Source: an uncultured Schlesneria sp. (GTDB taxonomy: Bacteria; Planctomycetota; Planctomycetia; Planctomycetales; Planctomycetaceae). Taken from it: DNA of 64,000 nt. The position numbers and the translations under genes are program-made. This document shows, in pieces, positions 1 through 8,273 of the stretch (its first letter is position 1; every line of letters begins with the position of its first letter). Under the pieces are notes generated by a model that searched no databases, was not told the origin of the DNA, and saw nothing but the letters and a program-made list of their open reading frames with translations. The stretch is from NCBI GenBank assembly GCA_903871875.1, contig CAIQIR010000137.1, positions 1 through 64,000 of the forward strand, given 5' to 3'.

Positions 1-150
1 GACTATGCCGAAGCTCATAACAACCTGGGTAACGCCCTCGTCGAACAGGAACACCTCGAAGAAGCTGCCGACTGTTGCCGACGCGCCCTGGAACTCAAAC
101 CCGATTACGCCGTCGCCTACAACAATCTCGGCAACGCGCTCAAGAGCTAG
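1..150 (+). pseudogene. TPR-repeat 5' portion of a SPINDLY-type gene, ending at an in-frame TAG
   Basis: Reading from base 1 gives two consecutive tetratricopeptide repeats (AHNNLGNALVEQ, then AVAYNNLGNALKS) followed by TAG at 148-150. The same frame continues straight on with GKLDEAIACYRRVLEL, the second helix of that same repeat, and then the glycosyltransferase domain. In such repeats the position of the stop is normally glutamine (NALKxQGKLDEA), so a single CAG to TAG change explains it. The 5' end lies outside the window. Either the gene is broken, or the TPR part and the catalytic part are now made separately; a base-call error is the third option. Confidence 0.7.
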
Positions 151-186
151 GGGAAGCTGGATGAAGCGATTGCCTGCTATCGACGA

Positions 187-1458
187 GTGCTCGAACTGAC
201 ACCCAACGATGCCGAGAAGCACAGCAACTTGCTGCTCACGCTGCAGTATTGCCAAGGGATTTCGCTGGAAGCACTCTTCGACGCGCATGCGGCGTATGAT
301 CGCCAGCATGCAGTGGCGCTTCGCGGCCCGGCCATTCCCAAGACTCACGGTCCCGAGCAGCTTCGACTGGGATTTGTCTCGGCCGATCTCGGACGACATC
401 CCGTGGGCAACTTCGTGGTCAAAGCGTTAGAAAATCTGCGCCAACATTCGGTCGAGACGTTTTGTTACTCGGATCGTATTGTGAAGGATGACATGACCCG
501 CCGAATTCAATCGGCGGCGACTTTGTGGCGCGATGTGCACGGGACCAGCGACGAGCAATTGGCCATGCAAATCCGTGAGGATCGGGTCGACATCCTGATT
601 GATCTGGCGGGACATACCGCTCACAATCGACTGCTGGTGTTCGCTCGCAAGCCTGCCCCCATCCAAATCACCTGGATTGGTTACGAGGGAACGACAGGCC
701 TCTCGGCAATGGATTACCTGATCGCCGATCGTCAACTGATACCGACAGGAAGCGAACGCTACTATCACGAAAAGTTGTTGTTCCTGCCGGATGGTTACCT
801 GTGCTATGAACCTCCAGATGTCGCGCCGCCAGTTGGTCCGCTGCCGTTGATCAAGAATGGATATCCGACATTTGGCAGCTTTAACAATCTGGCCAAAATT
901 ACGCCACAAGTGATCGATGTCTGGTCCAAGATCCTGCGGCGATTGAAGACAGCGCGGCTGATGTTGAAATATCGTGGTCTGGGTGATCCCCGCGTCAAAC
1001 AGCGTTTTCTGGATGCGTTTGCCGCCCAGGGAATCGAGCTGGAACGGTTGGATTTGTTACCCCCCAGCTCCTACGGCGATTATCTCGCCACCTATCATCA
1101 GGTAGACGTCGCACTCGATCCATTCCCGTTCACAGGAGGAGCCACCACCTGTGAAGCCCTGTGGATGGCCGTGCCCGTGATCACTTATCCGGGTGAAACG
1201 TTTGCCAATCGACATTCCCTGAGTCATCTCGCCAATGTCGGATTGACGGAGACGACGGCCACGAATTTGGACGAGTACGTCGAATTAGCGATTGCTTGGG
1301 CGAGCGACATACCGCGGCTGGCAGCCCTCAGGGCAAGTCTGCGGGAACGAATGGCCGCTTCGCCGTTGTGTGACGGAACACGATTCGCAGCTCATTTCGT
1401 GTCGATGTTACAGAACATCTGGGCCGATGACGGCGTTTCCGCCCACCCAACAAATTAG
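187..1458 (+). CDS. SPINDLY/OGT-like GT41 glycosyltransferase, C-terminal catalytic part
   Basis: Catalytic half of a protein of the O-GlcNAc transferase (GT41) family, which moves a sugar from a nucleotide donor to protein Ser/Thr. After a last TPR helix the GT-B region runs from about residue 59 to 410: LGFVSADLGRHPVGNF, then DILIDLAGHTAHNRL, GYEGTTGLSAMDYLIAD, FGSFNNLAKITPQVIDVW and DPFPFTGGATTCEALWM with VPVITYPG, the usual donor-site landmarks. The GTG at 187 is only the first available start after the in-frame TAG at 148-150; it sits inside a TPR helix and has no clear ribosome-binding site, so expression on its own is doubtful. The stop overlaps the tail of the convergent FlgG-like gene by 4 bp. 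Domain identity is sure, functional status is not. Confidence 0.75.
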   Translation: MLELTPNDAEKHSNLLLTLQYCQGISLEALFDAHAAYDRQHAVALRGPAIPKTHGPEQLRLGFVSADLGRHPVGNFVVKALENLRQHSVETFCYSDRIVKDDMTRRIQSAATLWRDVHGTSDEQLAMQIREDRVDILIDLAGHTAHNRLLVFARKPAPIQITWIGYEGTTGLSAMDYLIADRQLIPTGSERYYHEKLLFLPDGYLCYEPPDVAPPVGPLPLIKNGYPTFGSFNNLAKITPQVIDVWSKILRRLKTARLMLKYRGLGDPRVKQRFLDAFAAQGIELERLDLLPPSSYGDYLATYHQVDVALDPFPFTGGATTCEALWMAVPVITYPGETFANRHSLSHLANVGLTETTATNLDEYVELAIAWASDIPRLAALRASLRERMAASPLCDGTRFAAHFVSMLQNIWADDGVSAHPTN

Positions 1459-2207
1459 GTGACCAGTGACAGGGCCGATGTCACCATTTGGTTCGTGGTC
1501 GTAATCACCTTCGAGTTGGCCGTGTAGGCCTGCTGCGTGGTCACCAAGTTGGTCAATTCACTCGTCACATCGACGTTGGATTGCTCGAGACTCTGGCTTT
1601 GCAGTGTCCCCAGTATGCCCGTGCCCGGCGTGCCGACGGTTGGCGGTCCTGATGCGACCGACTCGCTGTACAGATTCCCCCCCTCGCTCATCAGGCCTTC
1701 CTGGTTGGTGAAACTAGCGAGTTGAATCTGTCCCAGTACCTTCGGGGTGTTCGGGGAAGTACTGGTCAGCACGCTGACGGTCCCGTCAGAAGCAATCGTC
1801 GTGGTGATGGCATTAGGTGGAATAATAATTGGTGGCTGTACGATATTGCCCGCGCCGGTCACCAATCGACCAGTTGCATCAGTCCCCAGCGCGCCATCGC
1901 GGGTGTACTGGATTGATCCATTAGGAAGCTGGACCAGCATAAACCCCTTGCCGTTGATCGCGACATCGAGATTGCGGCCCGTACCGACGACCGTCCCTTG
2001 GGCAAAACCAAGAGGTGCCACGGACGCCACTTTGACGCCGGTACCGACCTGCGCGTTCGGCGGGCCAGCGTACATCAAGTCCTGAAAACTCACGACGCTT
2101 CGCTTGAACGCCGTCGTGTTGACGTTCGCCAAATTGTTCGAAGTGTTGTCCAACGACGTCTGAAACGCGCCCAGGGCATTGGCGGATGTGAACATTCCGG
2201 TCTGCAT
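1455..2207 (-). CDS. Flagellar rod/hook protein of the FlgE/FlgG family, extra copy
   Basis: An axial flagellar protein of 250 aa. The N-terminus has the rod/hook signature (TSNNLANVNTTAFKRS), the middle the FlgG core (GRNLDVAINGKGFMLVQLPN, YTRDGALGTDATGRLV) and the end a coiled-coil segment, TTQQAYTANSKVITTTNQM. That ending resembles FlgE (QRAYQANSKxIxTADQML) more than the FlgG ending seen in the nearby 263-aa FlgG (AQRAFDASQRAVLTSDEML). Length is that of FlgG, far below a normal FlgE (about 400 aa). The gene is alone on the minus strand, divergent from flgF across 451 bp. It may be a second distal-rod protein or a minimal hook protein; the family is sure, the role open. Confidence 0.85.
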   Translation of the reverse strand: MQTGMFTSANALGAFQTSLDNTSNNLANVNTTAFKRSVVSFQDLMYAGPPNAQVGTGVKVASVAPLGFAQGTVVGTGRNLDVAINGKGFMLVQLPNGSIQYTRDGALGTDATGRLVTGAGNIVQPPIIIPPNAITTTIASDGTVSVLTSTSPNTPKVLGQIQLASFTNQEGLMSEGGNLYSESVASGPPTVGTPGTGILGTLQSQSLEQSNVDVTSELTNLVTTQQAYTANSKVITTTNQMVTSALSLVT

Positions 2208-2658
2208 TACACAATCTCGATGTTGAAGGCCGACGAGGAGTGTGATCTCAACGGGTTAAGTCGAACACCTGACACGTCACACATCAACACCACCGAAACA
2301 GACGACATCTCTCTCAAAACTGTTATTACCCCGTTCGTAAGATCATTCGATCTCATCAGCAGTTTTTGCCATCGACCCGCCCCCGCAGCTTAGGGGCTTT
2401 GGGGCGAGTTTGTGGCATATCTTAGTCGTTACAGGTCATCCCTGCCGACGTTGCGATCCACACAACCCACAAATCCGGGAATTTGGGTCGACTCGGTATA
2501 GCTCGGATCTTACGAGTAATCGTTACGGTCGGAAATGTCCGATGCATACCTGTGATATCGAAGAACCGCGCCTGCGGAGAGCGTTTCGGCACGAAGCGCC
2601 GGTCGTGAATGACGCCGGGCATCGTGAAGAACCAGACCGCGTGTGATTGAGGTGAATT
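2208..2658. other. Divergent intergenic region between the FlgE/FlgG-like gene and flgF
   Basis: A 451-bp stretch between two divergently transcribed flagellar genes, so it should hold promoters for both. I looked for sigma-28 (TAAA, GCCGATAA) and sigma-54 (TGGCAC, TTGC) elements on both strands and found no convincing match. Open frames inside it read like shadows. A purine-rich GAGGTG lies about 5 bases ahead of the GTG start of flgF. Confidence 0.5.
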
Positions 2659-3357
2659 GTGATTCGAGGCCTTTATAGTGCGGCAGGAGGGATGCAGGCG
2701 GTTACCGTCCAGCAGGATGCCACCGCTCACAACCTCAGTCATGCGATGAAACCCGGCTATCGCCGTGAGATGGTGCGATTTGAATCCATTGGCGAACCGG
2801 CGGATATCGTCGCCCCGATGAATTCGCTGCACACGGATTTCTCGCAAGGTGTCATGGAGTTCACGGCGGGGAAGCTGGATGTAGCAATCAGTGGCCCCGG
2901 ATTCTTTTCGGTCCAGGGTCCGTCCGGTCCACTTTATACGCGCACCGGCATTTTCCAGCTGAACAGTCAGGGCCAGGTGGTGACGCCCGACGGATTACGG
3001 GTCGAAGGGAAGTCCGGCCCCATCTCGCTGCCGCTCGACATGAATCCCAATACTCTCGAAATCCTGGGCGATGGGTCCATCGTCGTCGACGGCGGCACAA
3101 TCGACCAGTTGAAAGTGACCGCATTCCAAAACCCTAACGAATTGCAACGCGCCGGAACATCCTACTTTCAGGCGTCGCCAGAGACTCTGAAATCAGCCGT
3201 CGCCTCCGAAGTACGACAAGGATATCGCGAACTCGGTAATACGACCGTCGTTCATGAAATGGTTCAGATGCTTTCAGGAGCACGCCTTTTCGATGCCACG
3301 CAGCGTGCACTGCGCCAAATCAGCGACACCATCAGTCTTAATACTCGTCCGCGTTAA
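2659..3357 (+). CDS. flgF: Flagellar basal-body proximal rod protein FlgF
   Basis: Rod protein of 232 aa, one of the axial proteins stacked between the MS-ring and the hook. It starts MIRGLYSAAGGMQAVTVQQD, has the rod-family helix (ATAHNLSHAMKPGYRREMV), the core GKLDVAISGPGFFSVQGPSG with YTRTGIFQLNSQGQVVTPDG, and a C-terminal helix (VVHEMVQMLSGARLFDATQR). The GTG start has GAGGTG just upstream. It is the first gene of flgF-flgG-flgA-flgH-flgI-flgJ-flgN-flgK-flgL and is followed after 14 bp by flgG, the usual pairing. FlgF rather than FlgG because of the shorter length and the neighbouring clear FlgG. Confidence 0.9.
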   Translation: MIRGLYSAAGGMQAVTVQQDATAHNLSHAMKPGYRREMVRFESIGEPADIVAPMNSLHTDFSQGVMEFTAGKLDVAISGPGFFSVQGPSGPLYTRTGIFQLNSQGQVVTPDGLRVEGKSGPISLPLDMNPNTLEILGDGSIVVDGGTIDQLKVTAFQNPNELQRAGTSYFQASPETLKSAVASEVRQGYRELGNTTVVHEMVQMLSGARLFDATQRALRQISDTISLNTRPR

Positions 3358-3371
3358 CAGGTAAATTAATC

Positions 3372-4163
3372 ATGATGAAGTCCCTGTACACAGCCGCCAC
3401 AGGTATGCAGGCGCATCAAACGGTTGTCGACACGACGGCAAACAACCTTGCCAACGTCGACACCACCGGATTCAAACGCAGCCAGGTCGAATTTCAAGAT
3501 TTGCTGTACCAAACTGTCCGCGCCGCAGGTACGCAGGGAGCGACCGGAGCCCAGGTTCCGACCGGTATCCAGATTGGTAGCGGTGTTCGCACCTCCGGCA
3601 TTTCGAAGATTTTCACCCAAGGTGATATGCAGAACACCGGAAACGAGTTTGACATTTCCATCAATGGTCAGGGGTTCTTTCAAGTCCTGCTGCCCAACGG
3701 TGACTTTCGTTACACACGTGACGGTTCGTTCCGCGAAGATTCAACAGGACAGCTGGTCACGGCTGACGGCTACTTGCTGCAGCCACCCGTCCAGCTTCCC
3801 CCGGACACGCTTTCCGTGACGATCGGCAACGATGGTACGGTTTCGGTGATATCGGCCGGGGCTCCCACGACCGCGACCACCGTGGGCGCCATCTCACTGT
3901 CACGCTTCGTCAATCCGAGCGGTTTGTCTTCGGAAGGTCGCAACCTGTTCGCGGAATCGACCGCATCGGGGGCTCCCTTGCAGGGCATTCCGGGAAGTAA
4001 CGGTTTGGGCTCGTTGCAACAGGGTTTTCAGGAACGATCAAACGTCCAAGTCGTGACGGAACTGATTCGCTTGATTACGGCCCAGCGAGCATTCGATGCC
4101 AGCCAACGTGCCGTTCTGACAAGCGATGAAATGTTGCAAACTACCAATGGCATGATCAGGTAA
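3372..4163 (+). CDS. flgG: Flagellar basal-body distal rod protein FlgG
   Basis: Distal rod protein, 263 aa, close to the usual length of about 260. It has MKSLYTAATGMQAHQTVVD, TTANNLANVDTTGFKRSQVE, the FlgG core NEFDISINGQGFFQVLLPNG with YTRDGSFREDSTGQLVTADG, the LARFVNPxGL-type segment (LSRFVNPSGLSSEGRNLFAE) and the C-terminal helix ELIRLITAQRAFDASQRAV. The start could be either ATG of the MMKSL doublet. The stop lies 6 bp before the flgA start, so the genes are translationally close. FlgG sets the length of the rod and is crossed by the P- and L-rings encoded just downstream. Confidence 0.95.
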   Translation: MMKSLYTAATGMQAHQTVVDTTANNLANVDTTGFKRSQVEFQDLLYQTVRAAGTQGATGAQVPTGIQIGSGVRTSGISKIFTQGDMQNTGNEFDISINGQGFFQVLLPNGDFRYTRDGSFREDSTGQLVTADGYLLQPPVQLPPDTLSVTIGNDGTVSVISAGAPTTATTVGAISLSRFVNPSGLSSEGRNLFAESTASGAPLQGIPGSNGLGSLQQGFQERSNVQVVTELIRLITAQRAFDASQRAVLTSDEMLQTTNGMIR

Positions 4164-4169
4164 TTTCTT

Positions 4170-5315
4170 ATGTGGAATGTTCATCACATTGCCGTTGGCC
4201 TGCCGCTGTTGACCGGACTGTTTGTCGCGGGGCAAGAGCCTTGCGTCGCGCGAGAACCCGCGCCTACACCGATGAAACAAGTCCGGCAAGAAGCTGTCGT
4301 GATCGCGCTACGGCCCAACATCCAGGTGGCTGGGCGAGTGATTCGTCTGGGCGACGTGGCATTGATCAGTGGCGGCGACGCGACATTTCGAGAACAGCTG
4401 AAGCAACTCGATCTCGAAGACATGCTGCCAACGGGTGACAGCGTGACAATCTTGCCGCAGCAGATCGAATTTCGCCTGCGGGTTGCCGGGATCGACGTCC
4501 GACGCGTTTCGCTTCGAGGCACCGGATCTCGAGTGACCGCGGGCAGTATCGCGGAACCACGCGAAGTCGAATTGACGAAGGGTACCACCGCCCTGATTCC
4601 ATCCGACAATCGCTCGCGAGCCTCCCGGGATTTGAGCGGAGTCTCAATTGGCGAAGGACCGCTCGAGCATCAAATGATCCAAGCGGCGAAAGCGTGTCTA
4701 TTGAGTAAGCTGCCCTGGGATGAGGAAAATGTCGACATTCGGCTCGCTCAGCCCGTCTCGGCTGACATTCGCCAAGCTAGTAGCGCCGAAAACTACAAGT
4801 GTTCAGCCGAGTTGCGAACGGTGGGGCCACCTGTCGGTCGGGTTCAGGTTCGCGTCGTGGCCGAGGCACCACAAAAGCCGCCTTTCGACATTTCGATCGC
4901 CTTCGATGTACGTCACTTCGAAACCGTGGTGCTCACAACGAAGTCGCTGGAGCGGGGGCACACGATTACGGCCGCCGATGTTTATGTCGATCGCCAGGAT
5001 GTGACGGACTTGGCGGATTATTACTCGACGCCCAAAGAACTGATCGGCATGACGACGAAGCGCGCGGTCCGGTCACTCATCCCACTGCATCTGTCGGATA
5101 TCGAAGCGATCAGTCGTACGGAAAAATCGCTGCTAATCAGGCGTCGCGAACAAGTGAAAATGGTCGCCCGAGTGGGTGGCTTGAATATCACCGCCACGGG
5201 CGAGGCACTGCAGGATGGACATTTGGGTGAAGTGATTCAACTTCGCAACCTGGATTCCAAGGCAAACGTACAAGGACGCGTGATCAGTGCCGGTGAAGTG
5301 GAGATTTCCTTTTAG
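4170..5315 (+). CDS. flgA: Flagellar P-ring assembly chaperone FlgA
   Basis: Periplasmic chaperone needed for P-ring (FlgI) assembly. The 381-aa product begins with a signal-like segment (VGLPLLTGLFVAGQEPCVA). Its last 130 residues form the SAF-like FlgA core: TTKSLERGHTITAADVYVDR, ELIGMTTKRAVRSLIPLHLS, then VARVGGLNITATGEALQDG and GEVIQLRNLDSKANVQGRVI, which is the family signature. It is much longer than the E. coli protein (about 220 aa); the N-terminal 200 residues are a diverged extra domain. It sits between flgG and the two ring genes flgH and flgI, which fits its role. Confidence 0.9.
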   Translation: MWNVHHIAVGLPLLTGLFVAGQEPCVAREPAPTPMKQVRQEAVVIALRPNIQVAGRVIRLGDVALISGGDATFREQLKQLDLEDMLPTGDSVTILPQQIEFRLRVAGIDVRRVSLRGTGSRVTAGSIAEPREVELTKGTTALIPSDNRSRASRDLSGVSIGEGPLEHQMIQAAKACLLSKLPWDEENVDIRLAQPVSADIRQASSAENYKCSAELRTVGPPVGRVQVRVVAEAPQKPPFDISIAFDVRHFETVVLTTKSLERGHTITAADVYVDRQDVTDLADYYSTPKELIGMTTKRAVRSLIPLHLSDIEAISRTEKSLLIRRREQVKMVARVGGLNITATGEALQDGHLGEVIQLRNLDSKANVQGRVISAGEVEISF

Positions 5316-5422
5316 AAATCGCTGTCGGATACCCGTCACGGTACTACAAATTGCCTGAGAGAAAATTGACGTTGAAATCGACCGGATGGCAACGTCGCCT
5401 GGAATTGGAAAAAAGGGTCAAC

Positions 5423-6055
5423 ATGACACGTCGCCAATGGATTGGTCTCTGGCTTCTCGCCGCGGGCACGATTCCGATCAGCGGAGGTTACGCAGATTCG
5501 ATTTGGGATCGGCGGGACCAGCGCAGCGGCTATTTGTTCATGGATAACCGTGCACGTCGGGTTGGTGACACATTAACGGTCACCATCAACGAAACGACGG
5601 ATGCGAACAACACGGAACAGCGAAAGATGCAGAAAGATACGGCGGTATCGGGAAAATTTGACCTCGCCGGTTCGACAGGAAATGCCGGCGCCACCACGGC
5701 CAAAGCCGTCAATGCCTCGCTCACCGCAGACAACAGCTCTGACCGGACATTTCAAGGCAGTGCCCAGTATCAAAGCAATCGCCAATTGCTGGACTACATG
5801 CAAGTCCGAGTGGTCGACATTCTGCCCAATGGCAACTTGCTAGTCGAAGGTTCCCGCCGACGCATCGTGTCGAACGAAACTCGCTGGATGCGCGTGACCG
5901 GAATCGTTCGACCCAACGACATCGAAATTCCCAACACCATCAGCTCTCAAATGATTGCCGAATTTAACATCGTATACGAAGGAGGAGGCGTGGAATCCCG
6001 TTTCACCAACCAGGGTTGGGTGGGACGAATCACCAATAAACTTTGGCCGTACTAA
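5423..6055 (+). CDS. flgH: Flagellar L-ring protein FlgH, without lipobox
   Basis: L-ring protein that forms the outer-membrane bushing of the basal body. The core is clear: FMDNRARRVGDTLTVTINET, then QLLDYMQVRVVDILPNGNLL, EGSRRRIVSNETRWMRVTGI and VRPNDIEIPNTISSQMIAEF, ending WVGRITNKLWPY. I place the start at ATG 5423 because AAGGG lies at a suitable distance and it gives a clean signal peptide (QWIGLWLLAAGTIPISGGYA); an upstream in-frame TTG at 5351 would add 24 residues. FlgH is a lipoprotein in proteobacteria, but this 210-aa protein has no cysteine at all, so it cannot be lipidated in the usual way. Confidence 0.9.
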   Translation: MTRRQWIGLWLLAAGTIPISGGYADSIWDRRDQRSGYLFMDNRARRVGDTLTVTINETTDANNTEQRKMQKDTAVSGKFDLAGSTGNAGATTAKAVNASLTADNSSDRTFQGSAQYQSNRQLLDYMQVRVVDILPNGNLLVEGSRRRIVSNETRWMRVTGIVRPNDIEIPNTISSQMIAEFNIVYEGGGVESRFTNQGWVGRITNKLWPY

Positions 6056-6118
6056 CGAGTTAATGGTTGATTGTTGATTGATACGCGGTGAACGCGTACG
6101 CCTCCAAGGAATCGAATC

Positions 6119-7315
6119 ATGAACATCCCCCTTCGCCATCTGCTGCTTAGCCTCACGTGCGTCATGGCGTTTTCCGCACCTTGTCGGGGAGAAGTCCGCA
6201 TTAAGGACATCACACGGATCGAAGGGGCCGACTCGAACATGCTCTACGGCACAGGTCTGGTCGTTGGTTTGTTCGGTACGGGCGGGCGGTCTCTTTCCAC
6301 GCAGCAAATGGCGATCGACATGCTGCGAAAATTGGAAATGACGACGAAACTCGCACGGCAGACATTGCTCGACAACGTCTTTAAATCAAACAACATTTCT
6401 CAGGTCATGGTGACAGTTGAGCTGCCCGCATTCTCTCGTAAGGGAAGCAAACTGGACGTCACCGTGTCGGTCTTGGATGACGCGATCAGTTTGGAAGGCG
6501 GGACCTTGCTGCTGACACCGTTACGCGGTGCCGACGGCGAAGTCTACGCGGTGGCGCAAGGACAACTATCGATTGGCGGTTTTCGCGTGCCGACCACCGT
6601 CGCCGGAACCCAGAAGAACCATCCCACGGTGGCTCGCGCTCAAAATGGGGCCATCGTGGAAAGAGAAGCCCTGGGTCAAATCGATCATGGTGGAATCGTC
6701 CGAATGCTGCTGCGTGATCCCGACTTCACGACCGCCAAAATGATCATGCTGGCAATCAACAAGCAATATCCGGCCACCGCAAAGTCGATTGACCCGGGGA
6801 CGATCCAGATTCGTGTTCCGCCACAGCGACGACTCGATATCCCTGATTTTGTCAGCGAAATTGGCCAGTTGAGCGTCATGCCCGATACACCGGCTCGAGT
6901 GGTGATTAACGAGAGAACGGGAACAGTGATCGTCGGACACCAGGTCCGGATTTCTTCGGTGGCCATTGCGCACGGCAATCTCGTGATCAAACCCAATGTG
7001 ACGCTAGTACCGGCAGGCACGCCCCCAGGCGGCAATGGCCAGCCTGACGCTCCGCCCAATGAGCAGAAGGGGCCACCCCCGAATGAGGACGGAGATTCGA
7101 TCGACGATATTTTGAAGTCACTTCGCCCTCGTTCATTGCCTGAGGCCGATCCGTTGCAGCAACCGTTGACGCTGCACAACGTCGAGCAGACGTTCACCGT
7201 GGCTGACCTGGCGCGCGTTTTGAATGCCCTGGGGGTTTCCCCTCGTGATTTGATTGCCATTTTCCAGGCCCTGAAAGAATCGGGTGCCATGCACGCCGAC
7301 TTGGTCGTGATGTAA
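6119..7315 (+). CDS. flgI: Flagellar P-ring protein FlgI
   Basis: P-ring protein, exported through a signal peptide (LLLSLTCVMAFSAPCRGE) and assembled around the rod in the periplasm. The FlgI signature follows directly: VRIKDITRIEGADSNMLYGT, GLVVGLFGTGG, then PAFSRKGSKLDVTVSVLDDA and GGTLLLTPLRGADGEVYAVA. The end, ADLARVLNALGVSPRDLIAI, is also typical. At 398 aa it is about 30 longer than usual, because a Pro/Gly/Asp-rich stretch (residues about 298-345) replaces the normal short linker before the last helices. CCAAGGA lies about 8 bases ahead of the ATG. Confidence 0.95.
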   Translation: MNIPLRHLLLSLTCVMAFSAPCRGEVRIKDITRIEGADSNMLYGTGLVVGLFGTGGRSLSTQQMAIDMLRKLEMTTKLARQTLLDNVFKSNNISQVMVTVELPAFSRKGSKLDVTVSVLDDAISLEGGTLLLTPLRGADGEVYAVAQGQLSIGGFRVPTTVAGTQKNHPTVARAQNGAIVEREALGQIDHGGIVRMLLRDPDFTTAKMIMLAINKQYPATAKSIDPGTIQIRVPPQRRLDIPDFVSEIGQLSVMPDTPARVVINERTGTVIVGHQVRISSVAIAHGNLVIKPNVTLVPAGTPPGGNGQPDAPPNEQKGPPPNEDGDSIDDILKSLRPRSLPEADPLQQPLTLHNVEQTFTVADLARVLNALGVSPRDLIAIFQALKESGAMHADLVVM

Positions 7316-7336
7316 CCAATTTGAAAGGATTTCAAA

Positions 7337-7687
7337 ATGTCTTCGATTCAATCGGCGCTGATGTCCGCTCCCCTGCCTTTGGACAAATCGACTGGTAACA
7401 GTCCTTTCAAGCCGAACACGAGCGGTGCGGATACGGAAAAAGTCGCCAAAGACTTTGAGAGTGTTTTTAACTCGATGATGCTCAGCGAAATGCGCAAATC
7501 ACTGGAACCAGGGTCGTTGTTCGGCGAAGACTCGGGCGACGTGTACGGCGGAATGTTCGATCAATTCCTCGGTCAGCATATGGCGGACTCGGGTGGAATC
7601 GGTCTGGCGAAGATGGTTCGCGAGGCACTGGATCGAGCAGAAACCCACGCTCAGACTTCATTGGACAAACTCACGGCCGTGAATTGA
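7337..7687 (+). CDS. flgJ: Rod-binding protein, FlgJ N-terminal domain only
   Basis: A 116-aa protein matching only the rod-capping half of FlgJ: DTEKVAKDFESVFNSMMLSE, MRKSLEPGSLFGEDSG, then YGGMFDQFLGQHMADSGGIG and LAKMVREAL. The muramidase half found in gamma-proteobacterial FlgJ is absent, as in many other phyla, so wall opening for the rod must be done by another enzyme if needed. AAAGGA lies ahead of the ATG and the gene is 21 bp after flgI. Confidence 0.85.
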   Translation: MSSIQSALMSAPLPLDKSTGNSPFKPNTSGADTEKVAKDFESVFNSMMLSEMRKSLEPGSLFGEDSGDVYGGMFDQFLGQHMADSGGIGLAKMVREALDRAETHAQTSLDKLTAVN

Positions 7688-7724
7688 AATCAGACTCCTT
7701 CCATCGGAAATCGGGGCAAATCTC

Positions 7725-8270
7725 ATGTCTAAAGAAAGCATGACGCCATCATCGGCTCAGGAAATGAAGATTGTCGGTCCTGTTGCCGAACAATTGCTCA
7801 GCCACTTGGGGGACGAAAGTGCCACTCTTGCCGCCATGTTGACCGCCGTTCGCGAGGTCCATCACGCGCTCATCCATTTGGATGACGGAGCATTGCAAAA
7901 GTCACTCGAAGCGGAAGCCCGCGAACTTTCTTCGAGCCTGGAAATTCAAAAGCGGCGGCTTCAATTGCAGGCTGATTTAGCGAACGTGCTGAACATGCCT
8001 CCGCAAGAAGTCACCCTGCGCCGCCTGGTCACCATGACATCGGGATCTCTCTGTGAAACGATCCAGCGCGTCTGGCGTTCTCTGGCCGAGATGGCGGCCG
8101 AAGTCGATCGACTGAATCGCCAGAATGCCGCCATGATCAGCCAGTCACTGGCGATTGTTCGTGGTGTCGTCGAACGTTTGACCGGTGCCGCGGCCGTTGG
8201 CGAATCCTATAACGCGGTCGGAGTTCGAGCGGACACCCACGTTGGTCCAATCATCCAGTGGGGAGCCTAG
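7725..8270 (+). CDS. flgN: FlgN-like flagellar export chaperone
   Basis: A 181-aa, almost wholly helical protein just 3 bp ahead of flgK. FlgN is the cytoplasmic chaperone for the hook-filament junction proteins FlgK and FlgL, both encoded immediately downstream. The long amphipathic helices (EAEARELSSSLEIQKRRLQL and LCETIQRVWRSLAEMAAEVD) and the C-terminal QSLAIVRGVVERLTG fit the FlgN fold. Sequence identity in this family is always low, so position carries as much weight as sequence. Confidence 0.75.
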   Translation: MSKESMTPSSAQEMKIVGPVAEQLLSHLGDESATLAAMLTAVREVHHALIHLDDGALQKSLEAEARELSSSLEIQKRRLQLQADLANVLNMPPQEVTLRRLVTMTSGSLCETIQRVWRSLAEMAAEVDRLNRQNAAMISQSLAIVRGVVERLTGAAAVGESYNAVGVRADTHVGPIIQWGA

Positions 8271-8273
8271 ATC

